Program-made: the position numbers and the translations under genes
Part shown: piece after piece, positions 9,120 to 17,500 of the stretch
Position numbering within the stretch: position 1 is the stretch's first letter
Layout of the letters: each line of letters starts with the position of its first letter
The notes under the pieces: model-generated
The model's database searches: none
Told to the model about the DNA's origin: nothing
Seen by the model: the letters and a program-made list of their open reading frames with translations, nothing else
DNA from: Mycobacterium xenopi
Lineage (GTDB): Bacteria > Actinomycetota > Actinomycetes > Mycobacteriales > Mycobacteriaceae
Assembly: GCF_009936235.1 (NCBI RefSeq)
Contig: NZ_AP022314.1
Coordinates: 2,666,001-2,730,000, forward strand
Length of the DNA stretch: 64,000 nucleotides
Direction of reading: 5' to 3'

Positions 9120-9121
9120 TG
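8835..9121. repeat. esxN duplicate, identical to 27074-27360
   Basis: The esxN coding sequence in the Mg2+ island and the one in the ESX-5 locus are identical across the full gene and the adjacent bases. The neighbouring esxM copies (9609-9918 and 27386-27695) differ at only a few positions. The dispersed repeat pair in the same orientation could support recombination or gene conversion, as seen for esx paralogues in mycobacteria generally. Confidence 0.95.
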
Positions 9122-9163
9122 TTTGCTCCTAACTCGAGAAATGTTGCATTGCAGCATGCTTGG

Positions 9164-9574
9164 CTACGCGATGTGCCGCTTGGCCCGGTGAGTCCGGGGC
9201 CGCTGTCCTTCGGGCGCAGGCCGGCCTCGCTCTGCGTGAAGGGACAGATGCCGCAGCGCTTTGTCTTCCAGCCGTGCGCGGTAGTACGCCCAGGGCAGCC
9301 GGCGTTCGATCGGAGTCCCGACCATTTGTCCGAGAAGGTGATTGGCTTCCCGTGCTCGGTACAGCGCCGTTTGGACGCGTGCCACGCCGAATGCGTCGGC
9401 CTGGTTGAGCGAAAGCCGGGCCAGCGCCTCCAGCGCTTCGTTCAGCGCCGCGTTGATGTCTCCGCAGGCCTTGTGCACCTGCCGCTCCATGTTGGGCGGG
9501 TTCGTCACGCGCCGCTCCCTGGGGCGGGCGGCGCTGTGGGAGGCCACGTCGGTGAGCGGGTGATTGATCGTCAT
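9164..9574 (-). CDS. Uncharacterised helical protein inserted between esx partners
   Basis: A 136-codon frame with a strong Shine-Dalgarno (TAGGAGAG) eight bases before ATG 9574, very like the ribosome sites of the esx genes beside it. The first residues (MTIN) match the EsxN start, after which the sequence is unrelated. Residues about 29-95 look like a two-helix segment rich in Ala, Leu and charged residues (NAALNEALEALARLSLNQAD). The last 30 residues are basic and Arg/Pro-rich. There is no WXG motif, signal peptide or membrane segment. Its position between the EsxM-like and EsxN-like genes, with short gaps of about 35-45 bp, argues for a real, co-translated gene. I do not recognise a family. 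Possible roles are an accessory chaperone or a diverged Esx-like substrate, both speculative. Confidence 0.7.
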   Translation of the reverse strand: MTINHPLTDVASHSAARPRERRVTNPPNMERQVHKACGDINAALNEALEALARLSLNQADAFGVARVQTALYRAREANHLLGQMVGTPIERRLPWAYYRARLEDKALRHLSLHAERGRPAPEGQRPRTHRAKRHIA

Positions 9575-9608
9575 GATCTCTCTCCTAACGTGAGAAGCCT
9601 TGTAGCTG

Positions 9609-9905
9609 TTAGGTGCTCAGGATTTGCTGGGACGCCTGCTCCTGGGCCTCGTAGTTGTTGGCGTCGCGGATCAGCCCGTCACGCACCCCGTGCAGCATGT
9701 TGACGATGTTGCGAAACGCCTGATTCATCTGGCTCATCGTGTCGTAGGAGGTGGCCTGCGCAGACCCACTCCAGCCGGCACCGGCAATGTTGACCGACGA
9801 CGCCCACATCTTGCGGGCCTCGTCCTCCACGGTCTGGGCGTGCACGTCGAACCGGCCCGCCATCGCCCGCATCTGGTCGGGATCGGTCATAAACCGAGTT
9901 GGCAT
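9609..9905 (-). CDS. EsxM-like WXG100 protein (island copy)
   Basis: This 98-residue protein starts MPTRFMTDPDQMRAMAGRF and has the W-S-G turn (GAGWSGSAQ) expected at about residue 45. It ends QASQQILST, with the YxxxD/E-type export signal region YEAQEQ near the C-terminus. This is the EsxM/EsxJ/EsxK/EsxP/EsxW group, secreted by ESX-5 as a dimer with an EsxN-type partner. It differs from the locus copy at 27386-27682 by the last residue and a few silent bases. It follows the PPE gene by 43 bp in the riboswitch-headed operon. Confidence 0.95.
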   Translation of the reverse strand: MPTRFMTDPDQMRAMAGRFDVHAQTVEDEARKMWASSVNIAGAGWSGSAQATSYDTMSQMNQAFRNIVNMLHGVRDGLIRDANNYEAQEQASQQILST

Positions 9906-9948
9906 CTGAATATCTCCTGTCTTGCGATGGGTTATGACTGTCTTGCCT

Positions 9949-11199
9949 CTATCCCGCGGCGGGCGAACGTGTCACCACCGTGGGACGGAAGCCGTATTTC
10001 GGTGCAGCGGAGCCGGTGCCGTTGCCGGCTGCGTTGGCCAGCGGCATGCCCGGCATTCCTGCCGCGACGGCCGGTGGGGTGGCAAGCGGGGTATTGCCCA
10101 GCGCCGCGCCCAGACCATTTATCGGCGGGGCCGCCGCAGTCCAGCTTGGCGGCACGGACAACGGTCCGATCGAAGCCCCCTGCCCTAACGCAGCTGACAC
10201 CCCACTGCCCAAACTCCCAAGTCCGCCAACGCTTCCCAGCGAGCCGAGCGGAGCCGCCGCTGCCGCTCCGCCTAGCGCCTCGGACGCGGCGCCGCCCAAT
10301 GCGTCTTCCGCAGCGGCAGCTGATCCACCGCCGGCACTCATCAGGCTTGTGAAGGCGCCCAGCGTGTTGCTGGGCATGTAGAACCCGGACGAAAAGATCG
10401 TGTTCCAGATGTTGGCGTTGGGTCCCCACTCGTTCCAGAAGTTGTCCAGCGCGGAGTTCCCGGATCCCTGCCCGGTCAGCAGGCCCAGGATTCCGCCCAG
10501 CCCCGACGAGGATGACGAGGTCGATGCACCGGGTGACGCCAGGTTCTGCAGTGCCGTCGGCACGGCAGAAGTCAGCTGCGCCAAGGTCGACTGCGTGCTT
10601 GTGCCCGCCACGGAGCCGGTGGCCTGGCTAACCGCGGCCGACTGAGCAGCCAGCGCGCCGGGGTTGGTGTTCTGCGCAGGCACGCTAAACGGGGTCAACT
10701 GGGTGGCGGCCGCCGACGCGCCCGCATAGCCATACATCGCGGCCGCGTCCTGGGCCCACATCTCGGCGTAATGCGCCTCGGTGGCCGCGATCGCCGGAGT
10801 GTTTTGCCCCAGAAAATTGGTGGCCACCAGCGCGGCCAGCTGAGCCCGGTTGGCCGCGATCACCGGCGGAGGCACCGTGGCGGCAAACGCGGCCTCGTAG
10901 GCGCCCGCTGCCGCGGTGGCTTGCATCGCAGTCTGCTCGGCCTGCCCGGCAGTGGTGTCCATCCACGCCACATAAGGTGCGGCCGCGGCGGCCATCGATA
11001 CCGACGCAGGACCCTGCCACCCGCCGCTGGTCAACGCCGAGATCACCGAGCCGTAAGAAGCTGCGGTTGAACGCAGTTCAGCTGCCAACGCGTTCCAGGC
11101 CGCGGCAGCGGCCAACATCGGACCGGCTCCGGGGCCGGAATACATTCTTGCCGAGTTGATTTCGGGCGGGAACAGACCGAAATCCATTGCCAAGGCCAT
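9949..11199 (-). CDS. PPE family protein (PPE-SVP) of the Mg2+-riboswitch operon
   Basis: A 416-residue PPE protein. The PPE domain begins MDFGLFPPEINSARMY (ATG 11187), with a possible four-residue upstream start MALA at 11199 that is better spaced from the AGAGGTG ribosome site. It contains MWAQDAAAMYGYAG and an SVP motif (GPLSVPPSW) near residue 350, and ends with a short tail rather than a repeat. It lies 16 bp or less downstream of a PE gene, the classic PE-PPE pair whose products form a heterodimer before ESX-5 export. Position in an M-box operon with an NRAMP transporter suggests a role in Mg2+ passage across the outer membrane. This parallels the M-box-controlled PE20/PPE31 pair of M. 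tuberculosis; orthology to that pair is not shown here. Confidence 0.93.
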   Translation of the reverse strand: MALAMDFGLFPPEINSARMYSGPGAGPMLAAAAAWNALAAELRSTAASYGSVISALTSGGWQGPASVSMAAAAAPYVAWMDTTAGQAEQTAMQATAAAGAYEAAFAATVPPPVIAANRAQLAALVATNFLGQNTPAIAATEAHYAEMWAQDAAAMYGYAGASAAATQLTPFSVPAQNTNPGALAAQSAAVSQATGSVAGTSTQSTLAQLTSAVPTALQNLASPGASTSSSSSGLGGILGLLTGQGSGNSALDNFWNEWGPNANIWNTIFSSGFYMPSNTLGAFTSLMSAGGGSAAAAEDALGGAASEALGGAAAAAPLGSLGSVGGLGSLGSGVSAALGQGASIGPLSVPPSWTAAAPPINGLGAALGNTPLATPPAVAAGMPGMPLANAAGNGTGSAAPKYGFRPTVVTRSPAAG

Positions 11200-11214
11200 C
11201 ACAACACACCTCTT

Positions 11215-11514
11215 TCACCCCGTCGCGATGGTGTTGGCGGCCTCAGTCTCCGCGTACGAAGCGGCGCTGGCCCCCAAAACCCGCACAAAGAAGTCATGAA
11301 CTGCTGCGGCCTGAGCGCTGACCGCCTGATACATCTGTGCATGCGCTGCGAATTGCGTTGCAGTCAGCGCTGATACCTCGTCTGCCGCGGCGGGAATCAC
11401 ACTGGTGGTGGGGACCGCGGCGGCCGCGTTCTGGGCAACCATCGTCGCGCCAATCCCTTGGAGGTCGCCGGCGGCGGTGGCCAGCAGTTCCGGCTGTGTG
11501 GTCACAAAAGACAT
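11215..11514 (-). CDS. PE family protein of the Mg2+-riboswitch operon
   Basis: This 99-residue PE protein starts MSFVTTQPELLATAAGDLQ, with the Pro-Glu motif at residues 8-9 and the YxxxD/E-type signal as YAETEAANTIATG at the C-terminus. The ATG at 11514 is preceded by GAGGAGAA, which decides the start over an in-frame upstream codon. It is the first structural gene after the minus-strand M-box and its leader ORF, and is followed directly by its PPE partner. PE proteins dimerise with PPE and are exported by ESX-5. Confidence 0.95.
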   Translation of the reverse strand: MSFVTTQPELLATAAGDLQGIGATMVAQNAAAAVPTTSVIPAAADEVSALTATQFAAHAQMYQAVSAQAAAVHDFFVRVLGASAASYAETEAANTIATG

Positions 11515-11638
11515 GGGGATTCTCCTCACGCAGGCAAAACGGAACCCAAAGACGGTGGGCAGTCGTGTCAGAGCACGTCAACATCACGCACGCTCGCGGG
11601 CGAAGCGGTGCGTGTTAGGTGAAGCGGCGCAAGCCGAT

Positions 11639-11719
11639 TCAGGCGGTACGAAGAATGCCGGGGTCGGATCCGAACGAAACGGTCACCGAACTCGGATATG
11701 GACTATCACTAGGACTCAT
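11639..11719 (-). CDS. Conserved 26-codon leader ORF downstream of M-box (minus copy)
   Basis: The ATG at 11719 lies 8 bases after a near-consensus ribosome site (GAGGAGGTGAG). The frame encodes 26 residues beginning MSPSDSPYPSSVTVS and ends in TGA at 11639. The other M-box, at 12260-12432, is followed by a frame of exactly the same length and start (MNPSDSPY...) with an equally strong ribosome site. Conservation of the SD, length and P-S-D-S-P-Y core in both copies argues for a translated regulatory leader between riboswitch and PE gene, about 125 bp before the PE start. It may couple translation, Rho access or Mg2+-dependent ribosome stability to downstream expression; the mechanism is inferred. 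Confidence 0.65.
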   Translation of the reverse strand: MSPSDSPYPSSVTVSFGSDPGILRTA

Positions 11720-11810
11720 TTCGCTCTCACCTCCTCACGGCCAGGGCACACGGGGGTGCCGTCACGTCGCACAATGGGGTGAGGCCGACCCGGCGAAAGT
11801 GCCGGGCGCG

Positions 11811-11983
11811 GCACCCCTCTCGTCAGAGCTTTGGCACTGCACGGCGTATCCGGCATTTTGTCCGGAAGCCACTTGGGCTCAACCCTTAAGCCGGGAGGAG
11901 CTGTCCTGACCCTGGGCGTCTTTCGACGTTCGGGGTCAGTGGCCTTTGTCCGTGCAGACGCCTCACCTAGCGAGGTGCTTGCA
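11811..11983 (-). ncRNA. M-box (ykoK leader) Mg2+ riboswitch upstream of PE-PPE-Esx-NRAMP operon
   Basis: Read on the minus strand, the segment contains the M-box conserved blocks in order: GCUAGGUGAGGC near the 5' end, GUCGAAAGACGCCCAGGGUC in the middle, and CAGUGCCAAAGC near the 3' end. The outer helix P1 can form between GCACCUC (about 11981-11975) and GAGGGGUGC (about 11819-11811). Length is about 170 nt, normal for the class. The M-box folds when Mg2+ is high and lowers expression of Mg2+ uptake genes. Genes downstream on the same strand are the leader ORF, PE, PPE, esx genes, MgtE_N/CBS protein and NRAMP transporter. Confidence 0.93.
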
Positions 11984-12259
11984 CCGGCAATCGTGGCACT
12001 TAATGCGGCGCCAGTCAACCCGGACGCGGTTGAATGTTGCAATCTGACCGGACCGCCACCCTGAGCTGGGAGGCGGCGAGACTTCGAGGTCCGGCTTCTC
12101 GTGGTCCCGGCCTCAGGCGCCGACGTATCGACCCTGCGCTTAGCCCTGCTGCAGCGACCGAGCCGCGTCATCATTCCACGCACCTCGGCGGGCTGGCGCG
12201 CTACCGAATTTCGGCCGAACGCTTGACGAGCACTGGTTGAGAAGACCACCATGAACACG
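11984..12259. promoter_or_regulatory. Divergent promoter region between two M-box leaders
   Basis: This 276-bp spacer separates the two head-to-head riboswitches, so both transcripts must start here. On the minus strand a TTGACT is followed after 17 nt by CACGAT just before the M-box, a plausible sigma-A type pair. On the plus strand TTGACG lies at about 12223-12228, but no good -10 follows at the right distance. Open frames through this spacer have no family similarity. Promoter assignments are weak. Confidence 0.4.
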
Positions 12260-12432
12260 CAAGCACCTCGCTAGGTGAGGCGTCTGCACGGACAAAGGCC
12301 ACTGACCCCGAACGTCGAAAGACGCCCAGGGTCAGGACAGCTCCTCCCGGCTTAAGGGTTGAGCCCAAGTGGCTTCCGGACAAAATGCCGGATACGCCGT
12401 GCAGTGCCAAAGCCCTGTCGAGAGGGGTGCCA
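12260..12432 (+). ncRNA. M-box (ykoK leader) Mg2+ riboswitch upstream of second NRAMP gene
   Basis: This plus-strand copy shows GCUAGGUGAGGC (about 12270-12281), GUCGAAAGACGCCCAGGGUC (about 12315-12334) and CAGUGCCAAAGC (about 12402-12413). Outer stem halves are GCACCUC (12263-12269) and GAGAGGGGUGC (about 12420-12430). It is a close inverted copy of the minus-strand M-box at 11811-11983 and precedes a leader ORF and an NRAMP transporter gene. The downstream gene being a probable Mg2+ transporter fits the riboswitch class. Confidence 0.93.
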
Positions 12433-12528
12433 CGTCCGGCGTGTGTTCGCCGGGCGCTCGATTCCCCTGCGGTGCTGCGATCGGGTGACACCCGCGCGTG
12501 TCTCGGCCGTAAGGAGGTGAGGACGCAA

Positions 12529-12609
12529 ATGAATCCAAGCGATAGCCCGTATCGGTATTCGGCGTCTGTTTCACCCAGATCCGGCCGCGGCAGTTCCGCT
12601 ATTGCCTGA
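12529..12609 (+). CDS. Conserved 26-codon leader ORF downstream of M-box (plus copy)
   Basis: The ATG at 12529 follows AAGGAGGTGAGG, an essentially perfect anti-Shine-Dalgarno complement. The 26-residue product starts MNPSDSPYRYSASVS and ends at TGA 12609. It shares the first eight residues (one change), spacing Ser residues and exact length with the leader ORF at 11639-11719. It ends 156 bp before the NRAMP start at 12766. A leader with a stronger ribosome site than the structural gene suggests that translating it has a regulatory role. No function can be assigned from the peptide alone. Confidence 0.65.
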   Translation: MNPSDSPYRYSASVSPRSGRGSSAIA

Positions 12610-12765
12610 GCCTGGCATTCGCTGACGCTGAATTCGACCATGCCGACCGCTTTGCGGTGCGGGATAGCCCGCTGCGACTGCGAGCAGGCCATCGTTTTAC
12701 CGAAATGCGTTGAGTTGTCTTGTCTTCCACAACGCCCCTGTTCTCGAACATATTGCGAGGAGCCG

Positions 12766-14562
12766 ATGACTTCCCTGTCCACTGAGGTACACGGACGTGT
12801 CGACAGACCGCCAGCCGCCGATGCCGCGATAGTCCAGACCGCATCTGACGGAACGCCGCGGGCAATCGCCGACGCGGCCAGGCCCGCCGTGGTGGATGCA
12901 GCCCACGTTGGTGACATCGTCGGCGCCTTTGGCCGTATTCGCCGGGACGCCACGGGAATGGGCCGCAGCCGCTGGCAACGACTGCGGGCGCTGCTTGTCA
13001 TCATCGGCCCGGGACTGATTGTGATGGTTGGTGACAACGATGCCGGCGGCGTCGCCACCTACGCCCAGGCCGGGCAGAACTACGGCATGAACCTGTTGTG
13101 GACGCTGGTGTTGATGATCCCTGTGCTCTACGTGAACCAGGAAATGGTTCTGCGACTGGGAGCGGTTACCCGAGTTGGACACGCACGATTGATTTTTGCG
13201 CGCTTCGGCAAGTTCTGGGGCGCTTTCAGTGTCGGAGACTTACTCATTCTCAATGCGTTAACGATTGTCACCGAATTCATCGGAGTGTCGTTGGCGCTCG
13301 GATACCTAGGTTGCCCCAAGACGATCGCGATACCGGCGGCCGCGGTGCTGCTCTTCGGAGTGGTGGCTGGTGGTTCGTTCCGTCGTTGGGAGCAGCTGAT
13401 GTTCGTGTTGATCGCGGCCAACGTTGTGATCATCCCGATGGCGTTGTTGGTGCATCCCAGCTTCGGTACCAGTGCCCGCGGCCTGATTCCCTCCCTGCCC
13501 GGCGAGCCCGACTCCATCGTGCTGATGCTGATCATGGCAATTGTCGGCACCACCGTGGCGCCGTGGCAGTTGTTTTTCCAGCAGTCCAACATCGTCGACA
13601 AGCGCATCACACCGCGCTGGATTCGTTACGGCAGAGCTGATCTGATCATCGGGATAGTCGGTGTGATCGGCGGTGCGGTGGGGCTGATGACAGCCGCCGC
13701 GTTCGGACTCGGTGGCACCCCAGCCGAAGGTAAGTTCACCGACGCCGGCGATGTCGCGTTTCATCTGTCCGACCACGTCGGGCACACCGTTGGCGTCCTG
13801 TTTGCAATCGTGTTGCTAGATGCATCGCTGATCGGCGCCAACGTGGTTGCGTTATCAACTACTTACGCGCTGGGCGATGCCCTGGGCAAGCCACATTCGT
13901 TGCACTGGAAGGTCACCGAGGCGCCGCTGTTTTACGGAATCTATGCCGCGTTGCTAGCGGTGTCCGCCGCGGTCGCGTTCAGCCCCGATCACGTCCTAGG
14001 CATCATCACTCAGGGGGTCCAAGCCCTCGCCGGGGTCCTGCTGCCGTCGGCCACCGTATTTCTGGTGCTGCTATGCAATGACCGCCCGGTGATGGGCCCG
14101 TGGGTGAACACATTCCGTCAGAACGCTATCGCATGGATGATCGTCTGGTCATTGATAGTGCTGTCGCTGATGCTGACGGCGGTGACGTTCTTCCCCAACC
14201 TGTCCACACCCACGCTGGTAAGCGGTTTGGTCATTGGTGCTGTGATAGGCATATTCGGCGCGGCGATTGTGTTCGCGGTCGGTTGGTATGCGGATCGCCG
14301 CGAGTTGGAAGACACTGTGCCGTTGGGCGCGCTGAGTCTCGACGAGTTGGAGGAGCTCGACGAGCTGTCGAAATTGACCGGCCGTGAACGTAAGGCGTTG
14401 CGCGACAAGATTCGCGCAAGCTGGACGACGCCGAGCTTGGCAACTCTGCCCAGACCGGTGATGTCGCCGGTGCGTCGTGCCGGGCTGTTCACGTTGCGCG
14501 GCTACCTTCTGCTTGCCGGCGTGCTGGTCGTCGTGAAGGTTCTCGAGGCTGGCCTAACCTGA
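12766..14562 (+). CDS. NRAMP-family divalent metal transporter, probable Mg2+ type (second copy)
   Basis: A 598-residue polytopic membrane protein paralogous to the one at 5764-7431; both share an N-terminal AHVGDI..GRIR motif before TM1. TM1 reads GDNDAGG (89-95) and TM6 TVAPWQ (263-268), so the canonical DPGN and MPH metal ligands are replaced in the same way as in the first copy. A Glu/Leu-rich cytoplasmic segment (LSLDELEELDELSKL) lies near residue 530, between TM segments. The ATG at 12766 is chosen because GCGAGGAG lies just upstream. The gene is alone behind the plus-strand M-box and leader ORF, with no MgtE_N partner next to it. Its 3' end overlaps the convergent P-type ATPase gene by 61 bp. 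Confidence 0.9.
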   Translation: MTSLSTEVHGRVDRPPAADAAIVQTASDGTPRAIADAARPAVVDAAHVGDIVGAFGRIRRDATGMGRSRWQRLRALLVIIGPGLIVMVGDNDAGGVATYAQAGQNYGMNLLWTLVLMIPVLYVNQEMVLRLGAVTRVGHARLIFARFGKFWGAFSVGDLLILNALTIVTEFIGVSLALGYLGCPKTIAIPAAAVLLFGVVAGGSFRRWEQLMFVLIAANVVIIPMALLVHPSFGTSARGLIPSLPGEPDSIVLMLIMAIVGTTVAPWQLFFQQSNIVDKRITPRWIRYGRADLIIGIVGVIGGAVGLMTAAAFGLGGTPAEGKFTDAGDVAFHLSDHVGHTVGVLFAIVLLDASLIGANVVALSTTYALGDALGKPHSLHWKVTEAPLFYGIYAALLAVSAAVAFSPDHVLGIITQGVQALAGVLLPSATVFLVLLCNDRPVMGPWVNTFRQNAIAWMIVWSLIVLSLMLTAVTFFPNLSTPTLVSGLVIGAVIGIFGAAIVFAVGWYADRRELEDTVPLGALSLDELEELDELSKLTGRERKALRDKIRASWTTPSLATLPRPVMSPVRRAGLFTLRGYLLLAGVLVVVKVLEAGLT

Positions 14563-17500
14563 CGGTCGGCGCAGTCGAAATCCTCTGTCCGCCGGCCGTG
14601 ATCACGTGACTGGTGGTCAGGCCACGAGTCGATCGCCGGTGGCTGCGAGTCCCGCCGACCAGCCGCCAGCCGAGTCACCGCAGCCATCGCGACGGTCGCG
14701 ATGACAGCCGGCCCCAAACCTTGCGCCCAGCCGAGCGGACCCACGGGCGTGCAGCCGAGCAGCTGGCTGACCCCGGGAAGGCTGACCATCGCGATGAATG
14801 CGGCGAGCGAGCCGGTGGCGGTGAGCAGCACCAGCGGGGCGTGCGACTCCACCAGCGTCTGGCCAAGCTGCGTGGCCACCAACGCGATCAGCGCGACGGT
14901 GGAAGCGCGTTGCCGACGGCCGGTGAGCGCGGCCATCGCCCACGCGGCCGCCGCAGCCGTTGCGGTGGTCCCTCCGCGAATGCCGACGGCACGCCACAAT
15001 GTCCGTTCGTCGGGGCCGCGGCCGGCGCGACGCACTGGCCCGCTGGGTATGCTGACGGCGAGAGCGGCGGCGGGTAAAGCGTCGGTGAAGACGTTCATGA
15101 GCAGCAACTGACGGGCGTTCAGCGGCGAGTTGCCGGTGAGCGCACTGCCGATGATCGCGAAGATCACCTGGCTGGCGTTGCCGCCGAGCAGCACCGAGAC
15201 TGCCGCTTGCACCCGCCGCCACAACCGGCGTCCTTCCTCGACCGCGTGCAGCAGCGATTCGATGCGGCCGTCGGTCAACACCACGTCGGCCGCGGTGTGG
15301 GCCGGGTCGCTTCCATGTGCGACGACGCCGACACCGACGGTGGCGGCTCGGATCGCTGCGGCGTCGTTGGAGCCGTCGCCAACCATGGCGCATACCCGGC
15401 CGGTCCGTTCGAGAGTCTGGACGATCTGCACCTTGTTTTCCGGTGACATGCGCGCGAAGATCATCCGCTCGACTACGACCCGTTCTTGGTCTTTGCGCGA
15501 CAACGCATTCCATTCGGATCCGGTGATCACATGCTCGGCGGTCGCCGGTAGGCCCAGCTCGTTGGCGATCGCTACAGCGGTGACCGGATGGTCGCCGGTG
15601 ATCAGCCGGATGGCCACGCCCCGGTCGGCCAGCTCGGCGAGCAGCTGCGGTGCTTGCGCTCGCGGCGTGTCGGCAAGTCCGAGGAATCCCGTCAGCGACA
15701 GTCCCTTACCGCACAATTCGACCATGCGCTCGGGGTCTTGTCGTACCGACTGCAGCTGGTGTGCCGTCAACCGGCGCCGGGCCACCGTGATTACCCGCAA
15801 CCCCTCGGCAGCCAGCTCGTGCACGGTGCGGCCTGCATCCACGCCAACATCTCGGCAGGCCGCGAGCACCACTTCCGGTGCACCCTTGACAGTCAGCTCC
15901 GAACCCGACACCGAGGCCGAAAACGAGCGCCCGGAACGAAAAGGCAGATGGGTGTCCGGTTCGGCCGACGAATTTGAGCCGCCAACGCCTGCGGCGGCAG
16001 CGACGATGGCGCGGTCGGTGGCATGCGCGTGCGGGGCGCCGTTGGGCGCCGGCACGGCGAGCGCCGCACAACGCAACACGTCCTCGCGGGAGCAACCCGC
16101 GGCGGGCTTGACCCGTGCCACCCGCAGGCGGTTCTCGCTCAACGTTCCGGTCTTGTCGAAGCACACCACGTCGACGCGGCCCAGTGCTTCGACGGATCGC
16201 GGCACGCGCACGAGAGCGCCGAAATTGCTCAGCCGCCGTGCCGATGCCTGCTGCGCGAGTGTCGCCACCAACGGCATCCCCTCTGGAACAGCGGCCACCG
16301 CAACGGCGATCCCGCTGCCCAGCGCTTGGCGAAGGTTTCCGCGGCGCAGGAATCCAAGGGCGCTGATGAGCGCGCCCCCACTCGCGGTGACGGGGAATGC
16401 CCGTTTGGTCAACTGGCTGAGCTGGTGCTGCAGCCCGACGATCGGCAGCTCGCCGGAGGCCAGTTCTGCTGCGCGGCGTTGCTGCGTGTCCGCGCCGACC
16501 GCGGTCACCAGCGCGATTCCCCGCCCGGCCACGACGTGCGTGCCCGCATAGAGCATGCAGCGACGATCGGCCAGGTCCGCACCGGGTGTGGCGTCGGTCT
16601 GCTTCTGCACCGGCAGCGACTCACCCGTCAACGACGATTCGTCGACCTCGAGGTCCTCGTCCTCGACCACCCGAGCGTCGGCCGGCACCACTTCGTTGCT
16701 GCGCACCTCGATCAGGTCGCCGGGGCGCAGCCGCTCGGCGATGACTTGCGTGTACGACCGTGTGCCGTCCGGGCGGATTGCGACCTTGCGCGCCGGCGGG
16801 ATCTGTTGAGCGAGTAGGTGGTTGAGCCGAGTCTCGGCCCGCAGCCGCTGGGCTGCCGCCAGCATCGAGTTTCCGGTCAGCACCGTACCGACCATCACCG
16901 CGTCGATCGGCGAACCCAGCATTGCGGTGGCCACCGAACCTAGCGCCAGTACCGGCGTCAACGGATCCGACAACTCTGCGCGTACGGCGTCGGCAAATTG
17001 CCAAAATGCCTTGGGAATTCGTGCGCCGAGGGTCACGGCACGGCCGGCCGCCGAAGCCGGCGACTCCGTGTCCGGGCCGGGTGGCGGCAGCACCCCGCGA
17101 ACTTCCCGAACAGACATTGCGTGCCACTCGTACGCCGGCGCCGGTCGCGGCGGGACCGCGCGGGTCGCGCTGCGGGCGAGCAGGTATCCCGAGAGCAGCG
17201 CGGCAGCAGCCCCGATGGTGACCGGTCCGGGACCGCGCCCACGCACACCCGGCACCATCAACAGCGCGCCCAAAGCCGACGCCCCGGCGGAGATCGCGAT
17301 GCCTCGCCGAGTCGCTTCCCTGGCCGCGGGCAGCGCTCGCAACACCTGCCACGCGCTGGCCAGATCGGGCAAGATCAGATCCGCGTCTGGCGCGATACCG
17401 CCGTTCGAGACGACTCCGAGCGCTACGTCGGCGAAGCAAAGAGCTTGGGCGCCAGCGCGTGACAGCACCGCGACGGTGTGGCCGGCCTGCTGCAACCTAA

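Larger units (their letters stand above)
11811..12432. repeat. Large inverted repeat formed by two M-boxes
   Basis: The two riboswitch copies (11811-11983 minus, 12260-12432 plus) are close inverted repeats of about 155 bp with a 276-bp spacer. The leader-ORF ribosome sites beyond them (GGAGGTGAG) extend the symmetry. The arms probably came from duplication and inversion of a single leader. Confidence 0.9.

Noticed and set aside
11831..12064. Long open frames across both M-box copies sharing the peptide GVSGILSGSHLGSTLKPGG
   Set aside because: The similarity is explained by conserved riboswitch RNA read antisense; the frames lack ribosome sites and end in unrelated sequence.
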